From: Tillandsia leiboldiana
Lineage: Eukaryota; Streptophyta; Magnoliopsida; Poales; Bromeliaceae
Assembly (NCBI GenBank): GCA_029204045.2
Contig: CM055063.1
Span: 43,309,562 to 43,373,561 of the forward strand
Length of the DNA: 64,000 bases
Direction: 5' to 3'
The notes beneath the pieces were generated by a model, which was given only the letters and a program-made list of their open reading frames with translations, had not been told where the DNA came from and did not search any database. How positions within the stretch are numbered: the first letter of the stretch is position 1; each line of letters begins with the position of its first letter. Made by a program: the position numbers and the translations under genes. Of this stretch, positions 45,109 to 56,464 are shown in pieces.

Positions 45109-48100
45109 TCTCAGGGGCGGGGATTTTTGTGGCACCGATAGAGTAGGTAGCCCCCTCTGTGCCGATGTTTAGTGTCGAGGCACCGAGGCAGGGTGGATAG
45201 TTGACGGCTAGTGAGCTGAGGGGACATGATCGATCTATTGAGCCAGATTCGGCAGATGAACCACCCCGACTCGTAAGATTGAGTTTGGAGCCTTTGGAGG
45301 AAGAGTCGTGGTTGGTGGCGATGGTGTGATTAAATGAGAGCCTCCATGTGCTAGAGAGTTTATGCAGTGGTTGAACTGTGCGCTCCAGGTTTCGAGGGAC
45401 GAGGTGCATAGGATATGTGAAACTGGAGTGGATTGCGCCAGTATACCTTCCAGTTTATTCGATCCCTCCTGTATAGATTTTGGATCTTGGATGCCTCGAT
45501 AGAGTAGCCGTTGTGTATGGAGCGTGGCGCTGCAGTTCCTTTGGTTAGGGATCTGCCGCAAGAGGCGAGTTCTGGATATTGACGCTTGGCGCCGGGTGAT
45601 GGAGGACAGATCGGCCGGCAGAGGCATTTCTGATTTCTTTCTCCAAGGTATTGGATTTCTAAGATATCAGGGATCGGGTGGACCCCGATGGCAGTATCAG
45701 CGTCTTTATCAGAGTGGCGCAGCGGAAGCGTGGATTTGTTATCTACGGAGGACCATATTCGTCTCCTCAATGTGATCAGAGACAGAGGTCGTGCTCCCTT
45801 GTGGATAGTCCTGATTTCCAGGCAGATTGAGCGACAACCACTTGCTTTGAGTGGATGAATCTGTGCCGCCCGGTTGGAGGGCGCCACGGTAGTGGATCGA
45901 GTGTCGCAGGTGTGATTTCATCACAGCAGTCGGTGTTAGAGGCTGTTGTATTCATGCATGGACTAGAGGCAGATTTGTTACCATGTGCACTCGAGGTACA
46001 GGTTCCTGTTAGTGCTGTGCAGGTGGGGGAGGCTTGTGGATCATGTCCAATGCAGTTGAGGCCGCGAGTTGTACCGGCAGACTTATTGGTAATTGTGGCA
46101 GTTTGGTGTTTTGACCAGGTGCTTGAGATTGGTTGGCACAATGCCACAGGATGTTTTAACTGAGGACATCGATTTTCTGCGAGGCAGACAAGAGGAGGCT
46201 TGCTTGTTGAGATTATTAGAGCACACAGGCTATAGCGACAGTGTGAGAGGTGCTTTTGGCGGCACCGGGATTCAAAAATATCTCTGTTGCCCACGAGATC
46301 CCGGGTGTGATTTCACCTGAGCTATTTGTGATGCCGCCGGTTAGGGAGATAGAGATTGCGTTTGACGTGGTTCAGGGAACCGCGCCACCCTCGACAGCAC
46401 CTCATTGGATATCGCCTGTAGAGCTGAGAGAGCTGATGGCGCAGTTGCAGGATCCGATGGATTGAGGGGTCTGTTTGACCTAGTGCCACGCCGTTGATAT
46501 ACGGTGGTGATGCCACGCCGTTGGTACACGGTGGTGATGCCACGTCGTTGATACACGACCGTGAGGGTCCTTTTATGGTTCGAGTGTAGACAGGTCCGGG
46601 TGGTATCTAGGGCCTTTTGATGGAGCTATACTTCGGCAGTTATGGTATGATGCGTGTACCTACTTGGAATTAGACAACCGGGGACTTCGCCTAGATGGCG
46701 TTCAGGACACGGTAGGGGCATTATGAGCTTATAGTGAGGCCCAATGGAATGACGAATGCCCTGTCGACTTCAAGACCTGAGGAATTGTATGTCCCAGTTG
46801 TACTTGGACGGATTGGGAGTGGTGTTCCCCCAAGGATATTTGCTTTACTCCCAGAGCGACTTGGAGCGCGAGGAGCACTTTGTGGATGTGCTACCATGCC
46901 TGTGTGGATGAAGCTGTATGCCAAGCTTTTGAGGTACGCGTTTTAGCTCCAAGTGCATGCCTACTTAGGTCACCTTATTCTAGCCATTGGAGTGGCGGTG
47001 GAATCCGACCAAATGGATGTTATTCGAGTTTGGCTGAGACCAACATTTATTCTTGAGGTGAGGAGTTTCTTAGACTTGGCAGTGTCGGGAGAGCATGGAT
47101 AATGGACAATGAGACTGATACCAGCGCCAATGCTAGCATTTCCAGTGTTGGGAGGGAGATTTGTGTGCTTTAGTGATGCCTCCCATTGTGGCTGTAGAGT
47201 TACCGTGGGTTGATTTTCGGTCCACACTTCATTAGTCCAACCCTATGAGTATTGTGGCAGGACGAACCGCTGTTTTGTAGGCAGCTTGGACCCCACAGAT
47301 GAGCCTTTCAGTATGCCTTTTACTTCTGGCTTTGATTGATATACCTGGGCATAGGCCATGCCTGCTTGGCTATCAGTCTTGATTACTCAGCATTCCTGTT
47401 CTATGCTATATGATAGATTAAAGGTTCAGCTTTAGTTTACAGTTTCTGCTATTCGGCATCAGTGGAAACTACAGCTTTCAGCATCTTGAGTAGGATTTAC
47501 TCGGATTCTCGTCGATGGTTCGGACGTTTGACCGCGAGTTTGGGCATCAGCTTTATGATCGCCTTTCAAGCCAGCTTCCAGTCCCGTTCACCGACGGTTT
47601 GGCCACCGAAGGGGTGCTCTTTACTTGATGAAAGATCGACTTCGACCCGTGAATCCGTTGGGGTTGTTGACATGTTGAGTGACCAACTGTGGCATGAGTT
47701 TGTATCTCCGGAGGATCCCTTTTGAGGGTAGCCTGCGGTTGAGTAGTCCCCTCGAGTGGTTTTGGATCGGGAAGTGGCCGAGTGAAGACCCCAGCTTATT
47801 GGATTCTTTTCCTTATTGGATGAAAGTGTGAGTATGCTTCGGGTGACCTTGGTTAAGTTGGCACAGGATGTGGTTTGGTGCGTGTGCACTAGAGGTTATT
47901 CCAGTTTCCCCCAGCTTTTTATTGGAGCCCCTCTGGTATCTCACGTCTCAGCTAAGGAGTGATGTGTTTTTGGATCCCTCGCCCGTGATTGACTCGCCCC
48001 TTTGAGATCTATGAGTGTTTGGAGTACGAGGGACGCCCGTTGCGAATTCTGGCTCGTGAGATGGGGGAATTGCGCAATCGGGCTATGCCGTACTGGGTGT

Positions 48101-48252
48101 TGCTGTTATTGTTGTTGAGGAGTAATCACAGGGAGTGAGTGATGACTTAGGAGCTGGAGATGACGATGTTGAGTACTTACCCTTGGTGTTTGTGACTCCT
48201 GGTGGAATTGAGCTAGTTTCGAGGATGAAACTTTCTTTAGTGGGGGAGGATG
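45109..48252 (+). pseudogene. Interior of C: decayed gag-pol, PPT at the end
   Basis: Remnants in order. Gag pieces lie at 45280-45430 (EPLEEESWL). A protease part at 45855-46163 lacks the DTG but has LPCALEVQVPV, SCPMQLRPRVVPADLLV and LEIGWHN, matching the AB protease region. The linker at 46250-46465 is a clean 70-codon frame with FVMPPVREIEIAFDVVQGT up to RELMAQLQDPMD, then a stop. Then come the 27-bp repeat and only scattered traces of RT and beyond. Near the end, GTTTCGAGGATGAAAC and CTTTAGTGGGGGAGGATG (hairpin and PPT) precede the 3' LTR at 48253. Shared decay with G shows descent from one non-autonomous ancestor. Confidence 0.85.
46484..46564 (+). repeat. 27-bp tandem repeat in the dead RT region of C
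   Basis: Three units of TGCCACGCCGTTGATATACG plus GTGGTGA, exact period 27, each with a short inverted pair. It sits directly after the linker, at the same place as in G (23887-23967). Confidence 0.88.
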
Positions 48253-51200
48253 TGAGGACCCGGATCCCCACGACGAGATTACTGGTTGACCAGCAGCTTC
48301 TGGAGGCCTTTGTGGCGCGTCGGTGGTGTTTGTGCACCAATTGGACACTAGTGATGGACTCAGAGTGTTTAATGGATCACGAGAATAGTCAGATGGCCCC
48401 GTCGAATGCTTAGAAGTGGTTTCGTTCGCAATGGATATTAAATTGGACTCGAGGCGAAGTTTAGATAAAAGATCACCTCTCCGGATGCCTTCGGGAATTT
48501 TTAGAGTTGGAATTTGGCAAATCGGACTTTAGAATTGGACCCGGCGCGAAAATCGGATCAAGTGGGCTTTCGACACCGTATTTGGGATGAGAATTTGGAG
48601 AAACGGACACCGTATTTGGATTCAGCGCGCGAAATCGTTGAGAATTGACTATTTACTTGCTTTTTTCGGAGCCCGGTTGACGCGCTCATTTTTCGAGGCA
48701 CGTGCGCGGATCTCGAGGCGACACGGCACGGATCCCGAGGCGTTGGCGTGTGGCACGCGGCTCGAGGTGGCGTGCTGCGCACGGCGCGTAGCTGGCGCGC
48801 ACTGGGGAAGCGCGCTCCCTGCGCGGGTGACGCAGGGGCCGCCACGTGGCGGGCCCCCACTGGCGCCCGCGCGGGAGTGGGTGCGCGCCCGTGTGGCGGC
48901 ACGGTGTCCCGCGCGCGTGTAGCGCGCGAGTGCGGCGCCCGTGTGGCACGCGGGATGCGTGCCACGTGGCGCAGGGGGCGCGCGCCTGCGCCTGGCGCGC
49001 GCGCCCCTGTGCGGTGGACCGCCTGGCAGCGGGCCCGGTGGACCGTGGACCCGGTCCATGGGAGCCATCCTCTCCCCTCTTTCTTCTCTTCTTCTTCCTT
49101 TTCCTCCCCGCGCACCATTTCTTCTCCCCTTGTTCTTCTTCTCCAACCGAGCGAGAGAGAGTGAGAGGGAGTGGATTTTGTGAGGTGCGGCGGTGCGTCA
49201 TGGACCTCGCGGAGCGCGCGAGATGTTTCAAGGGGTCAGTTGGGCGGCGCGACGCAGTCGAGGTAGGTCCCGCGCGTTAATTTTACGGTGTTTTTAGCAC
49301 AGTTTGGGGCGTTCTTTTGGACATTGAATTGACCCCTTGTTCTTATCTGTGTTAGGGACCGTATTCTTACTGCTCTATTTTGCGTGCGGACCCCTACGGC
49401 GTGCTCCGTTTTGCGTGCGGACTCCGTTTTGCGCACGGATTTCGGCACGGTGCTCCGTTTTGCGTGCGGACTTCGTTTTATGCACGGATTTCGGCATGGT
49501 GCTCCGTTTTGCGTGCGGACTCCATTTTGCGTGCGGGTTTTGACATCGTGCTCCTTTTTGCGTGCGGACTCCGGCGGTGTGCACCGTTTTGCGTGCAACT
49601 TGTTGTACGAGCTCGGATTGAGGCGTGCCTTTACACTCTTTGGATCTACGCGTCGCAAGGATTACCGTCGTGTTTTCGAGAAATTTTCTGAGATTCGCCC
49701 GAAGGTATACTTCTTTCCCCTTTACTGTGCAGAGTATTACAGTTGTGTTTGTTGTGGACTTTCGCGCTCACTGTGTTGTGGAATTTGTAACTCGGCCTCC
49801 GGGACTCGGATTTTGACCTGAAGGTACTCGTTTCGAAGGTCTCGACGTGGCGATCGCGACGGTATTTTTGATGGATTTTTCATAGTCCGTTCTGCAGGTG
49901 AAAATTTCACATCTTCGGGGCTGGTTTCAACAGATGGTGTATACTTGGATATTTTAGCATAAAGTATAACTTTGGACCTTTTGTTGTACCCAGGAGGGTT
50001 CACGAGTGTTTTTGGAACACTGCTAGGAGCCGAGGTTTGCGTGACTTGTACCGTGGATACGGGTTCAGCGGTTTGTTCGTGCAGATGGCCACGTTCTTCA
50101 CCAACCCCAGGTTTGCCTTGGATTGAGCACTTCAGGTGAGTAAGCTTGATATTAGTAACTGTATAAGGTGTTTACGTTATGATGAACGTAGGTGTACTTG
50201 TGGGGATGTCACCCCTCTATGACTGATAGCAGGCATATTTGATGTACAACCGATATGAGCGAGAGGTAAGTATGGAAACGGCCTAGATCATGTGGATTGA
50301 TGTTTACCTGACAATTGTACATGCTCGTTAAACGAGAGACTTAGCATGCGATAGACAGATTATATTTATCCCACACTAGATGATATAGAGATCATACCTG
50401 GTTATTCAGTGGTCTATTTATGCGAGATTGGTATATCATAGTAGGAATATTGTAGTATGCTTTGCTACTATGTTTTACTCTCTTTTATTGTTTCCAAGGA
50501 CAAAAGCATGCTTGAATGGACATGTAGTTAGGCCATCTTTTACTGCTGCACTACTTATTGGAATTTCACTTAGGAGAAACCATGTTATCCTTTTCTCCTT
50601 CCTTGTTAGTCGGGCGGCCTGTGTGCTCGGGTGCGAGCAGGGGTCTGGGGTAGTGTAGCCGAGACATTTGTGTCAGGGACAGGTTGGATTAGTTGTGGGG
50701 CTTTGCGGCAACCGCGGATATTGGGCGGTTGACCGGATGCTTATCTATGCACCAGATTGGGTATCAGTTTTCTCTAGTGGATGGAGTCTCCCACGTATCG
50801 TTTAGTTGCATCCGATTGAGGTCGGGTCTTTCTTTGGTGGTTGAGTTTTCCCACTTTGATCAGATTTGTGATCAAAGTCCTGCTATACAGAGATACTTGT
50901 TACTGAGATACTTTACTCGTGTGGGTCGCTCCCCTCGAGTGCCACTCCGGAGGTAGGCTTTTCGGACCAAGCCTTGTGTGCCGGTATGATACTTATTTTG
51001 GGATGCGACCCGTGCGGGCCGATCCCGCGGTTTCGAGCCTTGTGTGCAGATTCCGCTGAGCAGGCAATGCCGGTTTTACTGGTGGCACTAGATTGGGTTT
51101 ATTACAGATATTTGCCTTTCTTGTTTCACTCGTGTCAGGGGGACCGAGTGGAGTCTAGTAGCTGTGTTTAGACCAGTGCTAGTGTTGTTGGGATCCATTT

Positions 51201-52173
51201 GGGGACTGTGGTCCCGAGGTCTTTGTGAGTTGTTGACCGTAGTGCGAGAGGCTTGGTGATCTTGAGTTTATTCGTTCTGAGAGAGAGCGTGGATTTTGAC
51301 TATAGCCTGCATGAGCCACTACTCGATAGCGAGTTAGTCCGTTTGGACGCCCTACGTAATTCCTGCCCGGCAGCGGGAGGTGGTCGTAGGTGGGGCGCAG
51401 GTTTGACTGGACCAGATGTGGCAGTCAGCTCGATTGGGTCGATTGTGCACTTCATGTGCCAGTGGTTGCATACCATTCTTTGATTCTCCCCTCTTGAGCA
51501 TTTTGATAGAGGCTGGGTAGCTGTTGAGAGTCTCCAGCTTCCTTATTTCAGTCTTTGCGCCTTTGGTTAGTTTATGTCTCTTGAGGACTTGGTGGGCAGA
51601 CCGTCGAGTCTGGCGGTGGTACCCATTGAGGACTCCCCTTTTGGTGTAGTTCTCATACCCTTTGGGGGTTTTCCCCCTCCTTTTTCCTTCTTCTCCTTTG
51701 TTTTGCAGAGTCTTAGCGGGTGTTGCTGATTCTGCGGTTGTTGATCGAGGCGAGGGAGTCGCGTGCTAGATCCCTACCCATCGTTGGAGAGTAGCGGTAC
51801 CCCTTCGGAGGAGATCTTCAGTAGATTAGTTGTTTTATTTTCCTCTTTTGAGAGACTGATGTAGCGAGGATATATTATGTATTGAGAGACTGTACACAGA
51901 TGTATTCATTAGAGATATCTCCCGGTTGGGCTCAGAGCTTGTATTTGAGGACATTGTATCATTATTATTATTTTTCGGAGACAGTCATTCTTGTATTATT
52001 TCCAGTTGTACAGTGATTGATTTTAGTTTACAGCAGATTTTTATTTATAGCTCTGATATCTGTTTAGCTGTAGTACTTTTCTTGCAGGTAGGACGCTTCG
52101 CCTATACGGGTTTGGCATAGGCGGCGGATCTGATGGCGAGCCCGGGTCGCAGTTTCGACCCCGGGGCGTGACA
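48253..52173 (+). repeat. 3' LTR of element C (3.9 kb, complete)
   Basis: In order: a U3 part unlike G (GC-rich, CACGTG at about 48843 and 48963, GTGGACC words at 49010-49060), a pyrimidine-rich tract, the 49-bp repeat at 49372-49595, a donor-like TTCAGGTGAGTAAG at about 50131, then from about 50500 to the end a part closely similar to the G LTR, with TTTGTTTTGCAG near 51705, TTTTCTTGCAG near 52084 and the terminal CCCGGGTCG...CGACCCCGGGG pair. Confidence 0.92.
49372..49595 (+). repeat. 49-bp tandem repeat in the 3' LTR of C
   Basis: Three full units beginning CTCCGTTTTGCGTGCGGACT and partial units at both ends, one more than in the 5' LTR of the same element. Confidence 0.82.
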
Positions 52174-53847
52174 TGTTGGGTACCAACCCCAGATACCACG
52201 CTCATTTCTTGGTGCCTCCAACCCCTCTACTGCCCAAGGAGCAGTCGCCTCACCGTGAGGTGTCCTCATCATCCCTAGTCGTGGGGTACACGGGTAATCT
52301 TACCATCTTTCCGGAAAAATACACCCTGTGCGGTGGCCAAACCGCCGGTGTGCGTGTAAGCAAATATGAGTTTTTAAAACAGTACCGCGACCTCAGCCGC
52401 CTCAGTTAGAATATAAACGGGATTCACATGCAATGGGGTTAGACAGTTTATCGAAACATCTACTTTAATCTCACAAAAACACGGGAACGACTATACACCG
52501 AAATACCGAAAAAGTACCCACCTCAAATTGCGTCGACTGGAACTCCGAAGATCGATCCGTGCCTTCGGACGACACCCAGACCTAAAAGAAAGTCCCCAAA
52601 AGGGCATAACAGGTAAGATACAACTCTCATAAGGAAACACGACTCCGAAAGTGCAAACAAAAAAACTAACGACCCGCGATGGCGGCGGCGACGACGCTGG
52701 CGGCGAAACGGCCTCCCCGCGCGGCACGCGCACCGCGTGCGGTGCAGCCGCGCGGGAGCCAGCCCCGCGTGGCGCAAGCGGCAACCGCGCGGGCAGCAAC
52801 CCCGCGCGGCGAAATCGACGCGCCCGCGCAGGCCCCAGCCCCGCGCGGCGCATGCGGCGGCCGCGCGGGCACCAACCCCGCGCGGCGCAAATGACGCGCC
52901 CGCGCGGGCCCCAGCCCCACGCGGTGCAAGCGGCGGCCGCGCGGGCACCAGCCCTGCGCGGCGAAATCAACGCGCACGCCCGGGCCCCAGCCCCGCGCGG
53001 CGCAAGCGTCGGCCGCGCGGGCACCAGTCCCGCGCGGGCGCCAGCCCCGCGCGGCGCAGCGGCGTGGCCGCGCGGGCACTAGCCCCGCGCAGGCAGCAGC
53101 CCCGCGCGGCGGTGGCAGCGGCGGCGCCCTAGGGTCTCCGCGGCGATGCCCTAGGGTCTTCGCGGGCGGTAATAGCAACAAAAACGGCGAAAGACCCAAA
53201 ACACCAAACCCTATCATGATGGACTCGCAAGAATAACGGTACTAACCTCGACCCATCTGGGCGATGATCCGATCTCATTTTTCGCGGCGCCGAGGATCCG
53301 GATCCGTTCCCCGTAGATGGCGGCGACTCGTTCTCCGATCTCCGGCACGTTGATCGGGAATGAACGGGTTCCTTCGCTTTCTCCCTCTCTCTTTCTTTTT
53401 CCTCCGGTTAGGGTTTCCTTTTCTTATCTCTTTTTTCCCTCTTTTCTCTCTTTTCTCTCCGGCTAGGGTTTTCTCTTTTCTTTCGGGAAAACAGATTTCT
53501 CCCTTGGTACGTACTGTCAAATCCACATCCGGGTATTTAATAATTAATTAATAATTATTTAATCATAAGAGATAATTCCTTATCTCCTAGAAAAGTGTGC
53601 CCAATCTTTTGCACGGATTCCAATGCACACTACGGTTACCGCGATCCTAAAAACCCCTTTCTGGGGGATCCGTAAGTCAGAATTCGGATCCGGTCGCACC
53701 GCCGTTCATCGTTTTTCGAGCTCTATCACAGAAAAATACCCTTACCACATGATTATCAACTTAAGAAAATCGATTAATTTGGTTTCCTCTAACTTATACT
53801 TTATTAGTAGGAGGGTAAAACGTTACACGAAAAGTTGTGATATTACA
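52174..53847 (-). repeat. Right part of the D 3' LTR
   Basis: Continues the LTR begun at 14583, after element C. It contains the conserved TGTGCGGTGGCCAAACCGCC region, a GC-rich array at 52680-53140, and a pyrimidine-rich tract (53370-53500) with AGGGTTT telo-box motifs, ending TTGTGATATTACA at 53847. Confidence 0.9.
52680..53140. repeat. GC/CpG-rich minisatellite in the LTR of D
   Basis: Units of GCGGCCGCGCGGGCACCAGC followed by CCCGCGCGGCG and AAATCGACGCGCCCGCG or GCAAGCG, about 33-70 bp apart. More regular than in D2. CpG is dense, unlike the surrounding elements. Confidence 0.87.
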
Positions 53848-53884
53848 CCACACACCCCTTAAAAGAAGTTTCGTCCTCGAAACT
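53848..53884 (-). other. Polypurine tract and hairpin of element D
   Basis: Plus strand CCACACACCCCTTAAAAG, then AAGTTTCG, TCCT, CGAAACTT. On the minus strand this is the 8-bp hairpin followed by CTTTTAAGGGGTGTGTGG and the LTR. Confidence 0.88.
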
Positions 53885-53889
53885 TATCC

Positions 53890-56464
53890 TCAACCCTCGC
53901 TAAACAACTCCGGAAAACACTCTCTTATTTTTGCCTCTAGTTCCCAGGTCGCCTCGCGCTCCTCATGGTTACTCCATTGCACCTTCACGTAGGGGATCGT
54001 CCGGTTGCACAGCTTCTCCTCTTCCCGTGCCAATATCCGTATCGGTGTTTCCTCGAAGCTCAAGTCCTCACGCAACTCGACGGCAGAGACATCGAGGACG
54101 TGAGACGGGTCGGAGAGGTATTTTCAGAGCATCGAGACGTGAAACACGTTGTGTACCCGTTCGAGGTTTGGAGGTAAGGCCAACCGGTATGCCACCGGGC
54201 CTACGCACTCCAAGATCTCAAACGGTCCCACATACCGTGGGCTCAGTTTCCCTCGTAAGCCGAAACGTCTGGTTCCCTTAGACGGTGACACACGAAGTAA
54301 CACGTGTTCCCCCACCATAAATTCCAATTCGCGTCGCCTCTGATCCGCATAACTCTTCTGCCGGCTCTGGGTGGTCAGCAGCCGCTGCCTGATAAGGCGC
54401 ACCTTTGCCTCCGTTTCCTCTACTAGGTCTGGCCCCAAAAGCTTTCGCTCCCCCAAGTCGTCCCAGCAGATAGGCGATCGACAACGGCGTCCGTACAAGG
54501 CTTCGTACGACGCCATCTGAATGCTTGCTTGGTAGCTGTTATTATAGGCGAATTCCACAAGGGGTAGGTAACACGACCATCCCTCACCCAGGTCCAGCAC
54601 GCAAGCTCGGAGCATATCTTCGAGAATCTAGATCACCCGTTCCGATTGCCCGTCCGTCTGCGGGTGGAAGGCCGTGCTGAACTGCAGTTTGGTCCCCAGT
54701 GCCTGCTGTAGGCTCCGCCAGAAATTTGACACAAAACGTGTGTCCCTATCAAAAGTTATCGACGTTGGTACCCCGTGCAACCTTACCACCTCGTCGATGT
54801 AGGTTTGCGCTAACCGGTCTCGGGTCCACGTCGTGTGGATAGGCAGAAAATGGGCCGATTTCGTCAGATGGTCCACTATGACCCATATTGCGTCGTGTCC
54901 ATGTTGCGATCGCGGAAAACCGGTTACGAAGTCCATGGTAATCCATTCCCATTTCCACTCTGGTATGGGCAATGGCTGTAGTTTCCCTGCCGGTCGCTGA
55001 TGTTCCGCTTTCACTTGTTGGCACACCAAACAATGCGCCACAAATTGCGTCACATCACCCTTCAATTTGGGCCACCAAAAGGTCTGCCTCAGGTCCTTGT
55101 ACATCTTCGTGCCTCCGGGATGCGCAGTATAGGGGGCATTATGCGCTTCCGTCAAAATTTCATTCTTTATTTCTGGCACATCGGGCACACAAATTCGTCC
55201 CCGGAACCTTATTGCATAATCTGCGCCAACAATAAAATCCCCCCCTTGCTCCGAGGATATCCTGTCCCGCACCAGTTGTAATTGTGTGTCCGTTGTTTGG
55301 CCTTCCAAGATCCTCTCGATCAGCGTAGGCTTAACCACCAAGGTCAGGAGTCGCGCAATCGCACCCGCTGGCACTACCTCCAGCCTCATTTGCGAGAACT
55401 CTACGATTAGACGCTCTTGTTGGGTAAGGACGCTCAACGCCATTTCTCCGTCTGTCCCTTCCGGCTTAAGGCGTCGGCCACCACATTTTCCTTCCCGGGG
55501 TGGTAGTGGATGGACAAATCGTAGTCTTTCAGTAGTTCCGGCCATCGCCTTTGCCGTTAGTTCAGTTCCTTTTGTGTGAACAGGTATTTGAGACTCTGGT
55601 GATCGAAAAACACGTTACAGTGCGCACCGTAGAGATAATGTCTCCAGAGCTTTAGGGCAAACACGACTGCCGCGAGTTCTAAGTCGTGCGTAGGGTAGTT
55701 CTGCTCGTAATCCTTGAGCTGTCTTGAAGCGTATGCTATGACCTTCCCTTGTTGCATTAGTACGCTTCCAAGACCGCTTCGAGATGCGTCGCAATAGATC
55801 TCATAGTCCTCTCCGGGCTTCGGCAATGTGAGTACTGGCGCCCGTGTAAACCTGTCTTTAAGTTCCTCGAAGCTCTTCTGGCATTGGGCCGTCCAGATGA
55901 ATTTCTCCCCTTTCCGGGTTAGTCGATTTAGGGGAGTGGCTATCTTTGAGAAGCCTTCCACGAAGCGTCTGTAGTACCCCGCCAGTCCTAGGAAGCTTCG
56001 GATTTCTGTCACTGTTGTTGGCGGAGCCCAGTTGGTCACTGATTCTATCTTCCTCGGGTCCACCACAATTCCCGATGCTGAGACTATGTGTCCCAGGAAG
56101 TCAACCTCGCGGAGCCAAAACTCGCACTTTTTGAGTTTGGCGTACAATTTTTGATCCCGGAGGGTTTGGAGGATCACTCACAGGTGCTCTACGTGCTCTT
56201 TATCTGTGCGAGAGTAGATAAGGATATCGTCGATAAAGGCCACCACAAATTGGTCCATGAATGGTTTAAAGATCCTGTTCATCATATCCATAAACACCGC
56301 TGGGGCGTGAGTAAGCCCAAACGGCATCACCGTAACCTCGTAGTGGCCGTAACGAGTTCGAAAGGCTGTTTTCGGTATATCCTTGCCCCTGATTCGGAGC
56401 TGGTGGTAGCCAGACTGGAGGTCGATCTTCCAGAACACCGTGGCCCCTTGCAGTTGATCGAACA
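53890..56464 (-). pseudogene. Element D pol: partial RT, RNase H, integrase, chromodomain; broken and interrupted
   Basis: The frame starts within RT (FDQLQGATVF) where E is inserted. RT FIDD is at about 56230, RNase H YCDASRSGLG at about 55790, and the integrase zinc finger HNAPYTAHPGGTKMYKDL...HCLVCQQVKAEH at 55020-55140. The integrase core has its Asp residues in WITMDFVTG and FDRD and its Glu in GQSER. Then come GKLSPRYVGPFEIL and the chromodomain end ECFPELFSEG. Stops lie after EHVEHL, ELN, GQSERVI and FHVSML; two of these are CGA to TGA. There is a frameshift at about 55440-55500. The integrase core is complete here, unlike in AB. Confidence 0.92.

Larger units (their letters stand above)
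15426..52173 (+). mobile_element. Element C: chromovirus-derived LTR element holding AB and G
   Basis: The LTR starts TGAGGACCCGGATCCCC at 15426 and again at 48253, and the element ends GGGGCGTGACA at 52173. The flanking duplication is TGTTG (15421-15425 and 52174-52178), a perfect match. The 3' LTR is complete at 3921 bp. The 5' LTR stops at about 17200, where sequence of AB begins. The rest of that LTR, the primer site and the first few hundred bases of the interior are missing, so one deletion at the left AB junction is likely. The remaining interior (45109-48252) holds only remnants of gag-pol. Confidence 0.9.
14583..53847 (-). mobile_element. 3' LTR of element D, interrupted by element C
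   Basis: The LTR of D is 14583-15425 plus 52174-53847, about 2.5 kb. The left end is TGTCACGCCCCGGAGG; the right end is TTGTGATATTACA, followed at once by the D polypurine tract. It is D2-like throughout. Element C lies between the two parts with a TGTTG duplication, and removing C rejoins the GTTGGG(C/T)ACCAACCCCAGAT region. Internal sequence and pol of D follow on the right. Candidate target duplication on the left is CTCCG (14578-14582); the other end is outside the window. Confidence 0.88.
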
